The position numbers were made by a program, and so were the translations under genes. Below the pieces are notes generated by a model. It was not told the DNA's origin, made no database searches, and was given only the letters and a program-made list of their open reading frames with translations. Of a stretch of 64,000 nt of DNA, positions 50,550-58,494 are shown in pieces (the stretch's first letter is position 1; each line of letters begins with the position of its first letter). The stretch comes from Caldilineaceae bacterium (GTDB lineage: Bacteria; Chloroflexota; Anaerolineae; Caldilineales; Caldilineaceae), in the NCBI GenBank assembly GCA_019637645.1, contig JAHBVH010000010.1, positions 1 to 64,000 of the forward strand, written 5' to 3'.

Positions 50550-50881
50550 GCAAGCTCCTCTTTGTTTCTAGCATAAGGGGGTGAATAGAAGGCGGGCAAA
50601 CCCTGTATTGCGGTTGCCCTGCCCATCACTCACTCATCACAGCACAAAATCAACAACAAACGGTGTGTAGTCACGATAACCACACCACGATAAAGGGGCC
50701 AATCCAGCGACAATCAGTACAATGATAATCAGTACAATGATAATCAGTACAATGATAATCAGTACAATGACTGTCCCAATCAGTAGGCGCGCCAATCAAA
50801 CTCTGTTGGTCAACCAACCGCGGCTGCCAACAAAGCCCTTAGTTGCCGTAACGGCGGTTCAATCGCTGGCATAGGGCCAAC
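50550..50881. other. Intergenic region with 15-bp tandem repeats
   Basis: 332 nt without a gene. Four copies of the 15-bp unit AATCAGTACAATGAT occupy 50712-50771 (the last ends in C). Nothing else was recognised. Confidence 0.8.
50712..50771. repeat. 15-bp tandem repeat, 4 copies
   Basis: Units at 50712-50726, 50727-50741, 50742-50756 and 50757-50771; the first three are identical. Confidence 0.95.
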
Positions 50882-52240
50882 CTAAACCGTTTGAAAGGCA
50901 TATAGATCGGCATCGGCCAAGACAAAACGGATACGGATGGGCTTTCCCGCCAGGGCCGTGAGATCTGCCTGGCCTTGCCAAGTGACGGTCTGCGCGATCG
51001 CATCACCAAAAAATTCATCCGCATCGGCTAAGGTAAAACCGGGTACCGGTTGACCGGCTGCATCTTGCAATTCGACGCGCACACTGCCCACTGCAGAGGT
51101 CGCCGCATTGATGGTCAACTGCTTTCCCGTAAAGACGAGTGGCTTTGTCACTAATTCGCCGCCAGCCAAGGGCGCGTTGGCCGACACAAAGCCATCGAGC
51201 CGCAGCGTATAGCGGCGCATTTGGCAACTCGTGCCTCGGTAGTAGCCTTCCATGGAATAAAAGGATAGCTCATTCGGCACCCCCGGCACCGTGGCAGCGG
51301 TTTCGACAATCCCCCAAGCGACAAAATTATTTCGGTTGACCCAGCGTTCCTTTTGGGGGCCAGGGCGCAACCAGGCTTCGCCCCAGCGGGTAAAGTGTAG
51401 CCCATCGCGGCTGCTCATGAAAACGACATCGGAAATGCCGGTGTGCCGGTCATAGCTTGTTTGGCGGCGTGGGGCAAAGCGTTTGGGAAAGCCCAAATAG
51501 AGATGAGGCGCACGATAGTAGGGGGAGATTTGGTTCGTATAGAGATGCTCTATGGGCGCGTCGCCAAAGTCCAGGAAAACGGGCTTGGTCCATTGGCGAA
51601 AGTCGCTGGAGGTACAGGTCATAATATCGCGCACCCGTTCCCCGTCCATCACCTGAAATTGCCGGTGAAAATCCACATAACAGCCTCGTTGCGGGTCCCA
51701 AAAGGCCAAATTTTGGGAATCAAAGGCCCCTTCGGTGATGACCGGCTCTTCCTGCAGCGGTGACCAATGGAGGCCATCCGCCGATTGGAAGGCATAGAGC
51801 GCCTTCTGGTGGGCCGCGATCGCTTTGTAGGCGGCCTCGGGTGGGCTGGCGGGATTGTGATCGCGGAAGGGCACAAAGGTGTGGGCTCCTATGCCATCCC
51901 ACACAATGTTGTTACGGCGGGAGCCCTGGAATTCGACGATGCCAAGCTCGGGCTTTTCCCAAGTGATCCCATCCCGACTTTCGGCATAACAGACCGTCTG
52001 ATGCTTTGCCGCGCCATCTTGTTCATCGACATGAGCACCGCGATAGTACATTTTGAACCGATCACCATCCTGAAAGACGGTGTGATAGTAGGAGGTGTTG
52101 CCTTCCCACGGTTGGTCATGCACTAGCGCGATGTCGCGTGGGGTTGGCGCATGGAGTGTGCGGGTAATGCCCTGGCTAGCTGCGATCAGGGCATCATCCA
52201 CCAAGAGTTCACGCCGTGTGCCAATCTCAATTGTACTCAT
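50882..52240 (-). CDS. GH32/GH43-like five-bladed-propeller glycosidase-like protein
   Basis: 452-aa cytoplasmic protein. The start reads RRELLVDDALIAASQGITR, a phrase typical of uncharacterised 'glycosyl hydrolase-like' proteins of this fold. Blade motifs follow: FKMYYRGAHVD, AESRDGITWEKPELG, SADGLHWSPL, SSDFRQWTKP and SSRDGLHFTRWGEAW. A C-terminal beta-sandwich (about 360-452, VRVELQDAAGQPVPGFTL) is also usual in these proteins. Whether it hydrolyses glycosides is unproven. It is the last gene in line with the OppBC transporter genes (46-nt gap), which suggests that the transported solute is a carbohydrate. Confidence 0.8.
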   Translation of the reverse strand: MSTIEIGTRRELLVDDALIAASQGITRTLHAPTPRDIALVHDQPWEGNTSYYHTVFQDGDRFKMYYRGAHVDEQDGAAKHQTVCYAESRDGITWEKPELGIVEFQGSRRNNIVWDGIGAHTFVPFRDHNPASPPEAAYKAIAAHQKALYAFQSADGLHWSPLQEEPVITEGAFDSQNLAFWDPQRGCYVDFHRQFQVMDGERVRDIMTCTSSDFRQWTKPVFLDFGDAPIEHLYTNQISPYYRAPHLYLGFPKRFAPRRQTSYDRHTGISDVVFMSSRDGLHFTRWGEAWLRPGPQKERWVNRNNFVAWGIVETAATVPGVPNELSFYSMEGYYRGTSCQMRRYTLRLDGFVSANAPLAGGELVTKPLVFTGKQLTINAATSAVGSVRVELQDAAGQPVPGFTLADADEFFGDAIAQTVTWQGQADLTALAGKPIRIRFVLADADLYAFQTV

Positions 52241-52286
52241 TGCCTTGTCTGTCCATTTCCAGGCTTCACTGCCAAGGATGATGCGA

Positions 52287-53279
52287 CTAAATGGCTTTAC
52301 TCGATTTAGGATTCAGGGCATCGTTGAGCCCATCGCCCAAGAAGTTGATCCCGAGCGTCACGATCGCCAAGGTGATCGCGGGCACGGCCACCAGCCACGG
52401 GCGATAGGACCAGCTGCCAATGTTCGACGAGATCATGTTGCCCCAACTTGCTTGGGGTGGTTTAATGCCAACGCCGAGATAGCTGAGGGAAGATTCGGCC
52501 ACCATCGCGCCGGACAAGCTAAAGGTCATGGCTACAATGACGGGGCCGAGTGCATTGGGCAACAGATGGCGCATGGCAATTTTTAGCTCCGAAACCCCGA
52601 TCGACTGCGCGGCGAGAACATATTGTTCCTCGCGCAGGGCAAAGATCTGGCCGCGGATCAAACGGGCATAGCCGGGCCACTGAATGAAGGCTAAGCCCCC
52701 AAAGACGACGAGTAGATCCAGCCAGGTGGTATCCGCAAAGAGCGGGAAGCCCGTTTCGGCATAGAACCGTTGGGCCCAACTGACCACGGGTTCTTTGAGG
52801 CTCACCGCAATCAATGCGGCCATGAGTAACCCAGGAATGGACATAACAATATCGGTGAGGCGACCAACGATCATATCGGCCCAACGCCCGCCGTAGCCAG
52901 CTAATGCGCCCAACAGCAAGCCAATCAGCATACTGATCGAGGTGCTGAAGAAGGAGACCAGTGTTGCCGTCCGCGCCCCGTAGAGCACCCGGCTAAAGAG
53001 GTCGCGACCGATCTCATCCGTGCCGAGCCAGTGTGCTGTGCTGGGCATTTGCGCTACACTCATCAGATCTTGTTCGGTGTAGGAATAGGGGGCCAAGGCT
53101 GGGCCAAAAATGGCGGCAAAGATGAGCAACAGGGTAATTGTTAAGCCCACCACCGACAGGCGATTGCGCAACAGACGACGCAGGGCGTCACCCCAGAGCG
53201 AGCGTTGCTTTGGTACGCGGGTAAGCATTTCGTTGACAGCTGGCGCGGCTGGCGCCTTGATGGATGCACTTTGTTTCAT
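52287..53279 (-). CDS. ABC transporter permease, OppC/DppC type
   Basis: 330-aa membrane protein with an N-terminal OppC-N segment and five further hydrophobic segments. The typical phrases are present: SMPSTAHWLGTDEIGRDLFSR-like 'HWLGTDEIGRDLFSRVLYGAR', and the ATPase-contact EAA-type loop LAAQSIGVSELKIAMRHLLPN. It pairs with OppB, encoded 1 nt upstream, to form the channel of a peptide- or oligosaccharide-type importer. Confidence 0.94.
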   Translation of the reverse strand: MKQSASIKAPAAPAVNEMLTRVPKQRSLWGDALRRLLRNRLSVVGLTITLLLIFAAIFGPALAPYSYTEQDLMSVAQMPSTAHWLGTDEIGRDLFSRVLYGARTATLVSFFSTSISMLIGLLLGALAGYGGRWADMIVGRLTDIVMSIPGLLMAALIAVSLKEPVVSWAQRFYAETGFPLFADTTWLDLLVVFGGLAFIQWPGYARLIRGQIFALREEQYVLAAQSIGVSELKIAMRHLLPNALGPVIVAMTFSLSGAMVAESSLSYLGVGIKPPQASWGNMISSNIGSWSYRPWLVAVPAITLAIVTLGINFLGDGLNDALNPKSSKAI

Positions 53280-53280
53280 C

Positions 53281-54231
53281 TTAGCCTAGCTTAATCCGTG
53301 GGTCTAGAAATGGATAGATGAGATCTACCAACAGGTTGGTCACGATGATCAAGAGGGAGGTAACCATGGTAACCCCCAAAATCACCGGATAGTCAAAGCC
53401 GCGAAAAGAATTTTCCACAATGGCGCCAAAACCGGGGATGGCAAAGATATTGTCAAGAAAGATGCTGCCGACAATCAACCCCTCGGTGATAAACCCCAAG
53501 GTTGTCACTACTGGAATCAGCGCATTGCGCAAAATGTGGCGTACGATAATCAACCAGAGCTTCAGCCCCTTCATTTTGGCGGTGCGCACATAATCTTGGG
53601 AAAAGATCTCGAGCACCGCTTGCCGCGTCTGCCGAATGATCACCGGCAGGGGGCCAAACATCAAGATGATAATGGGGAGAATGGTTTTGGTTTCAAAGAG
53701 ACCATCCCACCCGCGCGGTACGCGCATGACGCCCAAGATGAGGACAAAGAGCACCAATAACAAGGGGGCCAGCACAAAGACTGGCAAGGAACGAAAAACC
53801 AGCGACGTGCCAACGATCGAATAGTCGACCCAGGTGTTTTGTTTCAGCGCGGCAAGCGCACCAAGCGGAATCCCAACCAAGGCGGTTAACACCGCGCCAG
53901 CTAGGCCCATTTGGAACGAAATCGGAAAGGTCGTTACGATCATCCGCAACACGTCCCGCTGCCCATTGATCGAAATACCTAGATCGCCTTGGACAAGCCG
54001 TTGTAGATATTTGGTGAATTGGACAATAAATGGATCGTCCAAACCATATTGTCCGCGGATGCGATCCACCATCTCTGTGCGCTGCATGGAATCCAACGTT
54101 CCTTCATACTGTTGCATCATGATGGTGACTGGATCAAAGGGACTCAGCGTCGTCAACAAAAAGGTGAGAAAGAGTACTGCCATAAAGGTTGGCAGCGCGA
54201 TGGCCAAGCGGCCGAGCGTGTATTTAAGCAT
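53281..54231 (-). CDS. ABC transporter permease, OppB/DppB type
   Basis: 316-aa membrane protein, six hydrophobic segments. OppB features are LLTTLSPFDPV, GDLGISINGQRDV and the EAA loop QDYVRTAKMKGLKLWLIIVRHILRNALIP. It ends LVDLIYPFLDPRIKLG, as is typical. Its start codon is preceded by two 12-bp direct repeats (54239-54262) and a strong hairpin (54264-54314) instead of a clear ribosome site, so its translation may be held below that of the binding proteins. The ATPase subunits (OppD/F type) are not in the window. Confidence 0.94.
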   Translation of the reverse strand: MLKYTLGRLAIALPTFMAVLFLTFLLTTLSPFDPVTIMMQQYEGTLDSMQRTEMVDRIRGQYGLDDPFIVQFTKYLQRLVQGDLGISINGQRDVLRMIVTTFPISFQMGLAGAVLTALVGIPLGALAALKQNTWVDYSIVGTSLVFRSLPVFVLAPLLLVLFVLILGVMRVPRGWDGLFETKTILPIIILMFGPLPVIIRQTRQAVLEIFSQDYVRTAKMKGLKLWLIIVRHILRNALIPVVTTLGFITEGLIVGSIFLDNIFAIPGFGAIVENSFRGFDYPVILGVTMVTSLLIIVTNLLVDLIYPFLDPRIKLG

Positions 54232-54238
54232 GAGTCAT

Positions 54239-54262
54239 TGGATGATTCAATGGATGATTCAA
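54239..54262. repeat. 12-bp direct repeat, 2 copies, before the OppB start
   Basis: TGGATGATTCAA twice in tandem (54239-54250, 54251-54262), 7 nt before the OppB start at 54231 on the - strand. Confidence 0.85.
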
Positions 54263-54263
54263 T

Positions 54264-54314
54264 GATGGCGTGTTTCGGCCATTGAGCCTGTCGAAATGGC
54301 CGAAACACGCCATC
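54264..54314 (-). promoter_or_regulatory. Intercistronic 20-bp hairpin between binding-protein and permease genes
   Basis: Perfect 20-bp arms at 54264-54283 and 54295-54314 around the loop GAGCCTGTCGA. It lies 10 nt after the binding-protein stop. Such hairpins commonly stabilise the upstream binding-protein mRNA and reduce read-through into permeases. Confidence 0.75.
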
Positions 54315-54324
54315 AATAACAAAA

Positions 54325-56010
54325 TTAATGTTCAGCGATATACATGTCTAACAAGCCGGTCCAGTTATTGTCCACGTTGGTGTCAAAGTTCTTGACCCAG
54401 GGCTTGATATTGTACTCATAGAGATCCCAAATCATCGGCAGGATGTAGTAGTGACCGAGTAATTTGGCCTCCGCCGCCTGCACTTTTTCGCAATAATCAG
54501 CATCCTCGGGCGTGATGGTAGCGAGTTCTTCGATCATTGCTTCCAATTCGGGGTCGTTGAGCGCAACGCCCTCTGGATTTTTGGCAGCGATATAGAGGCT
54601 GTTCAGGAAGGCTACCGGATCGGGAATGGTGGCCCCAGCGCTCGCGCGGTTGACCTGTACTTGTGTGGCTTCTTGGCCCCAAGCATCCAACGGGCCAGGG
54701 CGGATTTCTACATCGGTGATGCCCAGCACATTCTTCCACTGCTCGATCATGATCTCGGCTGTGCGAATATAGTTGGGTGACTGACCATTCGGGGTGATGC
54801 GGATTTTGGGTACATTTTCGCCCGTGCCATATTTAGAAGCAGCCAACTCTTGTTTGGCTAATTCTGGATCATAGCCGTAATCGGGCCAGTTATCCGCTTT
54901 GAAACAGGCCAATTCTGGGGTGAGATGGGTTTTCATCACCCGCTCGTTGCGGGCATTTTCCCAAGCCGCACCGATGGCGGTGTCCCAATCGACCGCATGG
55001 ACCAATGCGCGGCGTAAATTGATATCATCCGTTGGTTCGAGCGGCGTATACAGACGGAAGAAGAAGTTCGTGGGGTAGGGAATCAGCACAAAGCTCTCGG
55101 GCTCGGTGGCGCGCAGCGGTTCGCGGATATTGGTCAGCCAGTGGGCAATATCCACTTCGTCGTTCTGCCACATGATGAACGAGACATTTTCGTCCTGGGA
55201 GGGCTGGGCGATGATGCGCTGAATATAGGGCTTGGTCTCACCCCACCAATTGGGATTCTGTACAATTACATGTTTCTGCGCGTCCACATCCCATTCTTCA
55301 ATCATGAACGGACCATTGACCCGCGTGCTAGCTGTGGCGGCAAATTCATCGGCATCCACATCTTCCATCTTGACAAAGCCCGTGTTGTAGTGGGCCAAGT
55401 TGCTGATGAAGGTTGGATAGGGGTCGGTCAGCCGAATTTCCAGCGTCTTCTCATCAATTGCCGTCAAACCAGGGATTGTCTCTGCGGTTCCTTCGATCAC
55501 GGCCTTGGCCCCATCGATCAACTGCATACCCACCAAGTTGGCGGTATAACAGGTGATACAGCGTGGGCTAAGCGCATAGGTCCAGTAATCGATCGCGTCC
55601 TGGGCTGTGACCGGCGAACCGTCTGACCAAACTGCTTCGGGATGAATGTTGATGGTATAGATCAGGCCATCATCACTGACGGTATAATCGGTTGCCAACC
55701 AAGGATGGACTTGGTGCTCACGATCGCGGATGAAGAAAGGCATCCACATAAAGGAGATAAAGGGTCGGCCAAAGCCTCCTTCGGCAGCCGGATTGAACCG
55801 GCTAAAGTTACGCGTGACATAGTGGAGGGTCTGATCGGCGGCGGCATCATCCGGCAGGGCGCGACCACTAGCTTCGGTGGCTTCTCCACTGCTTTCGGCG
55901 GCTGGCGCAGCGGGTGCTGGGCTAGCGGTTGTGCAGGAGGAGAACAACAAGCCGAGAATGATCATGAGTGGTAGCAGAATGCCGACCCGTTTGCGAATCC
56001 TAAAGAACAT
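54325..56010 (-). CDS. Solute-binding lipoprotein of an Opp/Dpp-type ABC transporter (copy 2)
   Basis: 561-aa SBP family 5 protein. The lipoprotein signal ends FSSCTTASP (Cys at about residue 26), followed by a short Ala/Glu linker. The conserved SBP_bac_5 region begins TLHYVTRNFSRFNPAAEGG, and the ligand-domain phrases PWLATDYTVSDDGLIYT, WSDGSPVTAQDAIDYW and NLRRALVHAVDWDTAI follow. It is closely similar to the adjacent 56113-57807 protein (same end LLDMYIAEH). Both carry a rare C-x-x-C (here CITC, near residue 170). AAGGAG precedes the ATG. The ligand may be a peptide or an oligosaccharide. Confidence 0.92.
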   Translation of the reverse strand: MFFRIRKRVGILLPLMIILGLLFSSCTTASPAPAAPAAESSGEATEASGRALPDDAAADQTLHYVTRNFSRFNPAAEGGFGRPFISFMWMPFFIRDREHQVHPWLATDYTVSDDGLIYTINIHPEAVWSDGSPVTAQDAIDYWTYALSPRCITCYTANLVGMQLIDGAKAVIEGTAETIPGLTAIDEKTLEIRLTDPYPTFISNLAHYNTGFVKMEDVDADEFAATASTRVNGPFMIEEWDVDAQKHVIVQNPNWWGETKPYIQRIIAQPSQDENVSFIMWQNDEVDIAHWLTNIREPLRATEPESFVLIPYPTNFFFRLYTPLEPTDDINLRRALVHAVDWDTAIGAAWENARNERVMKTHLTPELACFKADNWPDYGYDPELAKQELAASKYGTGENVPKIRITPNGQSPNYIRTAEIMIEQWKNVLGITDVEIRPGPLDAWGQEATQVQVNRASAGATIPDPVAFLNSLYIAAKNPEGVALNDPELEAMIEELATITPEDADYCEKVQAAEAKLLGHYYILPMIWDLYEYNIKPWVKNFDTNVDNNWTGLLDMYIAEH

Positions 56011-56112
56011 GCATGACTCCTTTTATAGAATTATCCTTTGAAAACTCAGGTATGATTCTCGCTGAGAAATGGGTTGAAAAAGGCAATCGGGGCTGCCTTT
56101 TCAAGCCATCTC

Positions 56113-57807
56113 TTAGTGTTCGGCGATGTACATATCAAGCAGATTTGCCCAGTTGTTATCGACGTTGGTGGCAAAGTTCTTGACATGCGATTTGACATTA
56201 TATTCGTAGATATCCCAGATCATCGGCAACAGGAAATAGTGACCAAGCAGCTTGGCTTCGGCGGCTTGCACCCCAGCACAGAAATCGGGATCATCGCGCG
56301 ACATTAATTTGAGTTCGTCCAGCATCGCCACTAGCTCTTCATCGACTAACCCAGGGCCTGTAGCAGCCGACATCGTGGCATAATGAGAAGAGAGTAAATT
56401 GACGGGATCGGGCAAAATCGCGCCTTGGCTTTGGCGACGAATATTGACCTGATCGACTTCTTGGCCCCAAGCATCAGCCAATGCCCCTGGACGAATTTCG
56501 ACATCGGTAATCCCGAGATTGTTCTTCCACTGCTCGGCCATGATCTCGGCGGTGCGAATATAGTTGGGTGATTGACCGCCAATCGAGATCCGAATTTTGG
56601 GCAGTGTCCCCCCTGCATAGGCGGAAGCAGCCAACTCTTCCTTTGCCTTCTCGGGATCATAACCCCAATCGGGCCAGTTGCCTTCCGTATAGCACTGGAG
56701 TTCGGGCGTGAGGATGCCTGTCATTAACCGATCATTCCGGGAGCCTTCCCAAGCTGCGTTGATCGCGGCCGGCCAATCCACGGCATGGGACAAGGCACGC
56801 CGGACATTGATGTCATCAATCGGTTCTACATTTAACCATAACGTAAAGTGCAGGTTAACGGCATAGGGAATCAGATAAAAGCTTTCGGGTTCTTCTGCCC
56901 GAATGGTTTCGCGGACATTAGAGAGGAGGAAGGCAACATCCACTTCGTCGTTCTGCCACATGATCGAAGAGACATTTTCATCAGCAGATTCTTGGGCAAT
57001 AATCTGGGTGAGATAGGGCTTCTTGTCACCCCACCAATTGGGATTTTGCTCAATCTCAAACTTCTTATCATCCAGATTCCACACGCGCACCTTAAAAGGC
57101 CCGTTGACCCGGGCTGTGCCATCGGCGGCCCACATCTCGCCTTTATTGACATCTTCCATCTTGGCAAAGCCCGTGTCAAAGAGTGCCAAACGGGAAATAA
57201 AGATGGGGTCTGGACCAACGAGACGAATCTCCAGGGTCTTCTCGTCTACCGCGGTAATGCCCGAAATTTCCTCAGCCGTGCCCGCGATCACTTCGCTCGC
57301 GCCTTCGATCACCTCAAAACCAGCAAACGCGCCAAGGTAGCAGCCAATGCATTTTTCGGGATGCAGACCATAGGCCCAATAATCCTTAGCCTCTTGGGCC
57401 AACACGGGTGTTCCGTCCGACCAATTCGCGGCTGGGTTAATGTGAATGGTATAGACCGTTTTTTCTTCATTAACATCATAGCTAGTCGCCAACCATGGTG
57501 CAATCGTGCCCGTATTATCGCGCATGAAAAAAGGCATCCACAAGTGCGAAATCACAAAGCGGCCAAAACCGCCTTCGGCAGCCGGATCAAGTCGGCTAAA
57601 GCCGCGGGTGACATAGTGCAATGTTTGGTCCGCAGCCGCATCGGCAGGCAAGGCGCTCTCGCCGGTCGTTGCCTGTTCATCCCCACTGGGTGTTGCTGAG
57701 GGGGCCGACGGTGACGCTACGGGCGCGGTACAAGCGGACAGCAGCAACCCGATGATCATTACCATTGGCAGGCTATGGCGGAACCACAGCCGAATCCGAG
57801 TAAACAT
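56113..57807 (-). CDS. Solute-binding lipoprotein of an Opp/Dpp-type ABC transporter (copy 1)
   Basis: 564-aa SBP family 5 protein. The start at 57807 is supported by AAGGAG 7 nt upstream and gives the lipoprotein signal LLLSACTAPV (Cys at about 26); an ATG at 57849 would add 14 residues. It matches copy 2 over its whole length, including the CxxC (CIGC) and the C-terminus, so the pair arose by tandem duplication. A 102-nt gap separates the two. It is the first gene of the probable SBP-SBP-OppB-OppC-glycosidase-like unit. The strong promoter at 58269 may drive it through a leader of about 450 nt. Confidence 0.92.
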   Translation of the reverse strand: MFTRIRLWFRHSLPMVMIIGLLLSACTAPVASPSAPSATPSGDEQATTGESALPADAAADQTLHYVTRGFSRLDPAAEGGFGRFVISHLWMPFFMRDNTGTIAPWLATSYDVNEEKTVYTIHINPAANWSDGTPVLAQEAKDYWAYGLHPEKCIGCYLGAFAGFEVIEGASEVIAGTAEEISGITAVDEKTLEIRLVGPDPIFISRLALFDTGFAKMEDVNKGEMWAADGTARVNGPFKVRVWNLDDKKFEIEQNPNWWGDKKPYLTQIIAQESADENVSSIMWQNDEVDVAFLLSNVRETIRAEEPESFYLIPYAVNLHFTLWLNVEPIDDINVRRALSHAVDWPAAINAAWEGSRNDRLMTGILTPELQCYTEGNWPDWGYDPEKAKEELAASAYAGGTLPKIRISIGGQSPNYIRTAEIMAEQWKNNLGITDVEIRPGALADAWGQEVDQVNIRRQSQGAILPDPVNLLSSHYATMSAATGPGLVDEELVAMLDELKLMSRDDPDFCAGVQAAEAKLLGHYFLLPMIWDIYEYNVKSHVKNFATNVDNNWANLLDMYIAEH

Positions 57808-58130
57808 ACTATGCTCCTTTGTGTGTACTGGTTTGGAATGCAAATGCATTAGCTAGCTACCCTGTGCAGGCGTAAGGTCGTCCTAGTATGCGAGCGACCA
57901 AGCCTACCCGCGCAGCTTTTTACCTGCACGCGCAGCTTTTTAGATGACAAAAGCTACAGTAAATTGAGCAAAATTCAACGTATGGCAGCAGCTCGTTAGC
58001 GCTTTATAATTCATTCGGAGTCATTGCTGGCGTGTTGTAGTTTGTGCTGAGGGATAAAGTCACCAATGTAATTGTTGCAAAACAGTAGTTAGTCGCAACG
58101 CCGGAAGCACTATCGTGAGCACTGCTAGAG

Positions 58131-58253
58131 TTAAGTATGAAAACACATGCATAGCGATACTATGCATTGAGCGGTATATACCATTGGGAGAGATGACGCA
58201 GGCTGGTCGCCGGTTCCAGCGAAGATGAATTGTGAACTCATTTTCTTGACCAT
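58131..58253 (-). CDS. Small ORF (40 aa) directly behind a perfect promoter
   Basis: 40 residues starting MVKKMSSQFIFAGTGDQ, with a Cys-rich end (CIVSLCMCFHT). The ATG at 58253 is 9 nt after the predicted transcription start, so it would be nearly leaderless, with AAGGA touching the ATG; a second ATG at 58241 has AAGGA 12 nt upstream. An 8-bp hairpin lies within the reading frame. It could be a leader peptide or small protein controlling the transporter unit 320 nt further on, or merely a chance frame in a long leader. Confidence 0.4.
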   Translation of the reverse strand: MVKKMSSQFIFAGTGDQPASSLPMVYTAQCIVSLCMCFHT

Positions 58254-58268
58254 TCCTTGCTGTCCTAT

Positions 58269-58298
58269 ATTATAACAATCATATAAATGCCTTGTCAA
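58269..58298 (-). promoter_or_regulatory. Perfect consensus sigma70-type promoter upstream of the transporter unit
   Basis: On the - strand TTGACA (58293-58298), an 18-nt spacer and TATAAT (58269-58274), all positions matching consensus, as at rpmH. Transcription would start near 58262, about 455 nt before the first binding-protein gene. Confidence 0.85.
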
Positions 58299-58379
58299 AT
58301 AGGATTTTTTTGCCCTTTTTTCTCGTTTTGGCGCTAGGGAAGGATGAGAGGCTGTTCGGAACGGGTATGTGACCATTCC

Positions 58380-58413
58380 ACAGTTGACCGATTTTTCAAA
58401 ACCGGTCAACTGT
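58380..58413. repeat. Dyad repeat copy 7 (TTGACCGG variant)
   Basis: 11-bp perfect arms ACAGTTGACCG (58380-58390) and its complement (58403-58413), extended by TTTT/AAAA. It lies 82 nt beyond the 3' end of the heparinase-like gene. Confidence 0.75.
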
Positions 58414-58494
58414 AAAGGCGGCTTTCAAACCATCAGGTCGCTGGAAAGTAGCATGGTTTGTGAGACCCAACCCGTCTGGCGAGGATAGAAATGA

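Larger units (their letters stand above)
57808..58494. other. Long leader / intergenic region upstream of the transporter unit
   Basis: 687 nt. It holds a perfect promoter (58269-58298, -), a small ORF (58131-58253, -), an 8-bp perfect hairpin (58147-58154 with 58160-58167), two near-identical 17-18-bp blocks containing CGCGCAGCTTTTTA at about 57908-57943, and dyad copy 7 (58380-58413). There is no recognised riboswitch. Confidence 0.6.

Noticed and set aside
58131..58409. A 92-aa version of the small ORF upstream of the transporter genes
   Set aside because: Its first half would lie upstream of the perfect promoter at 58269-58298 and has no ribosome site; only the 40-aa part downstream of the promoter is plausible.
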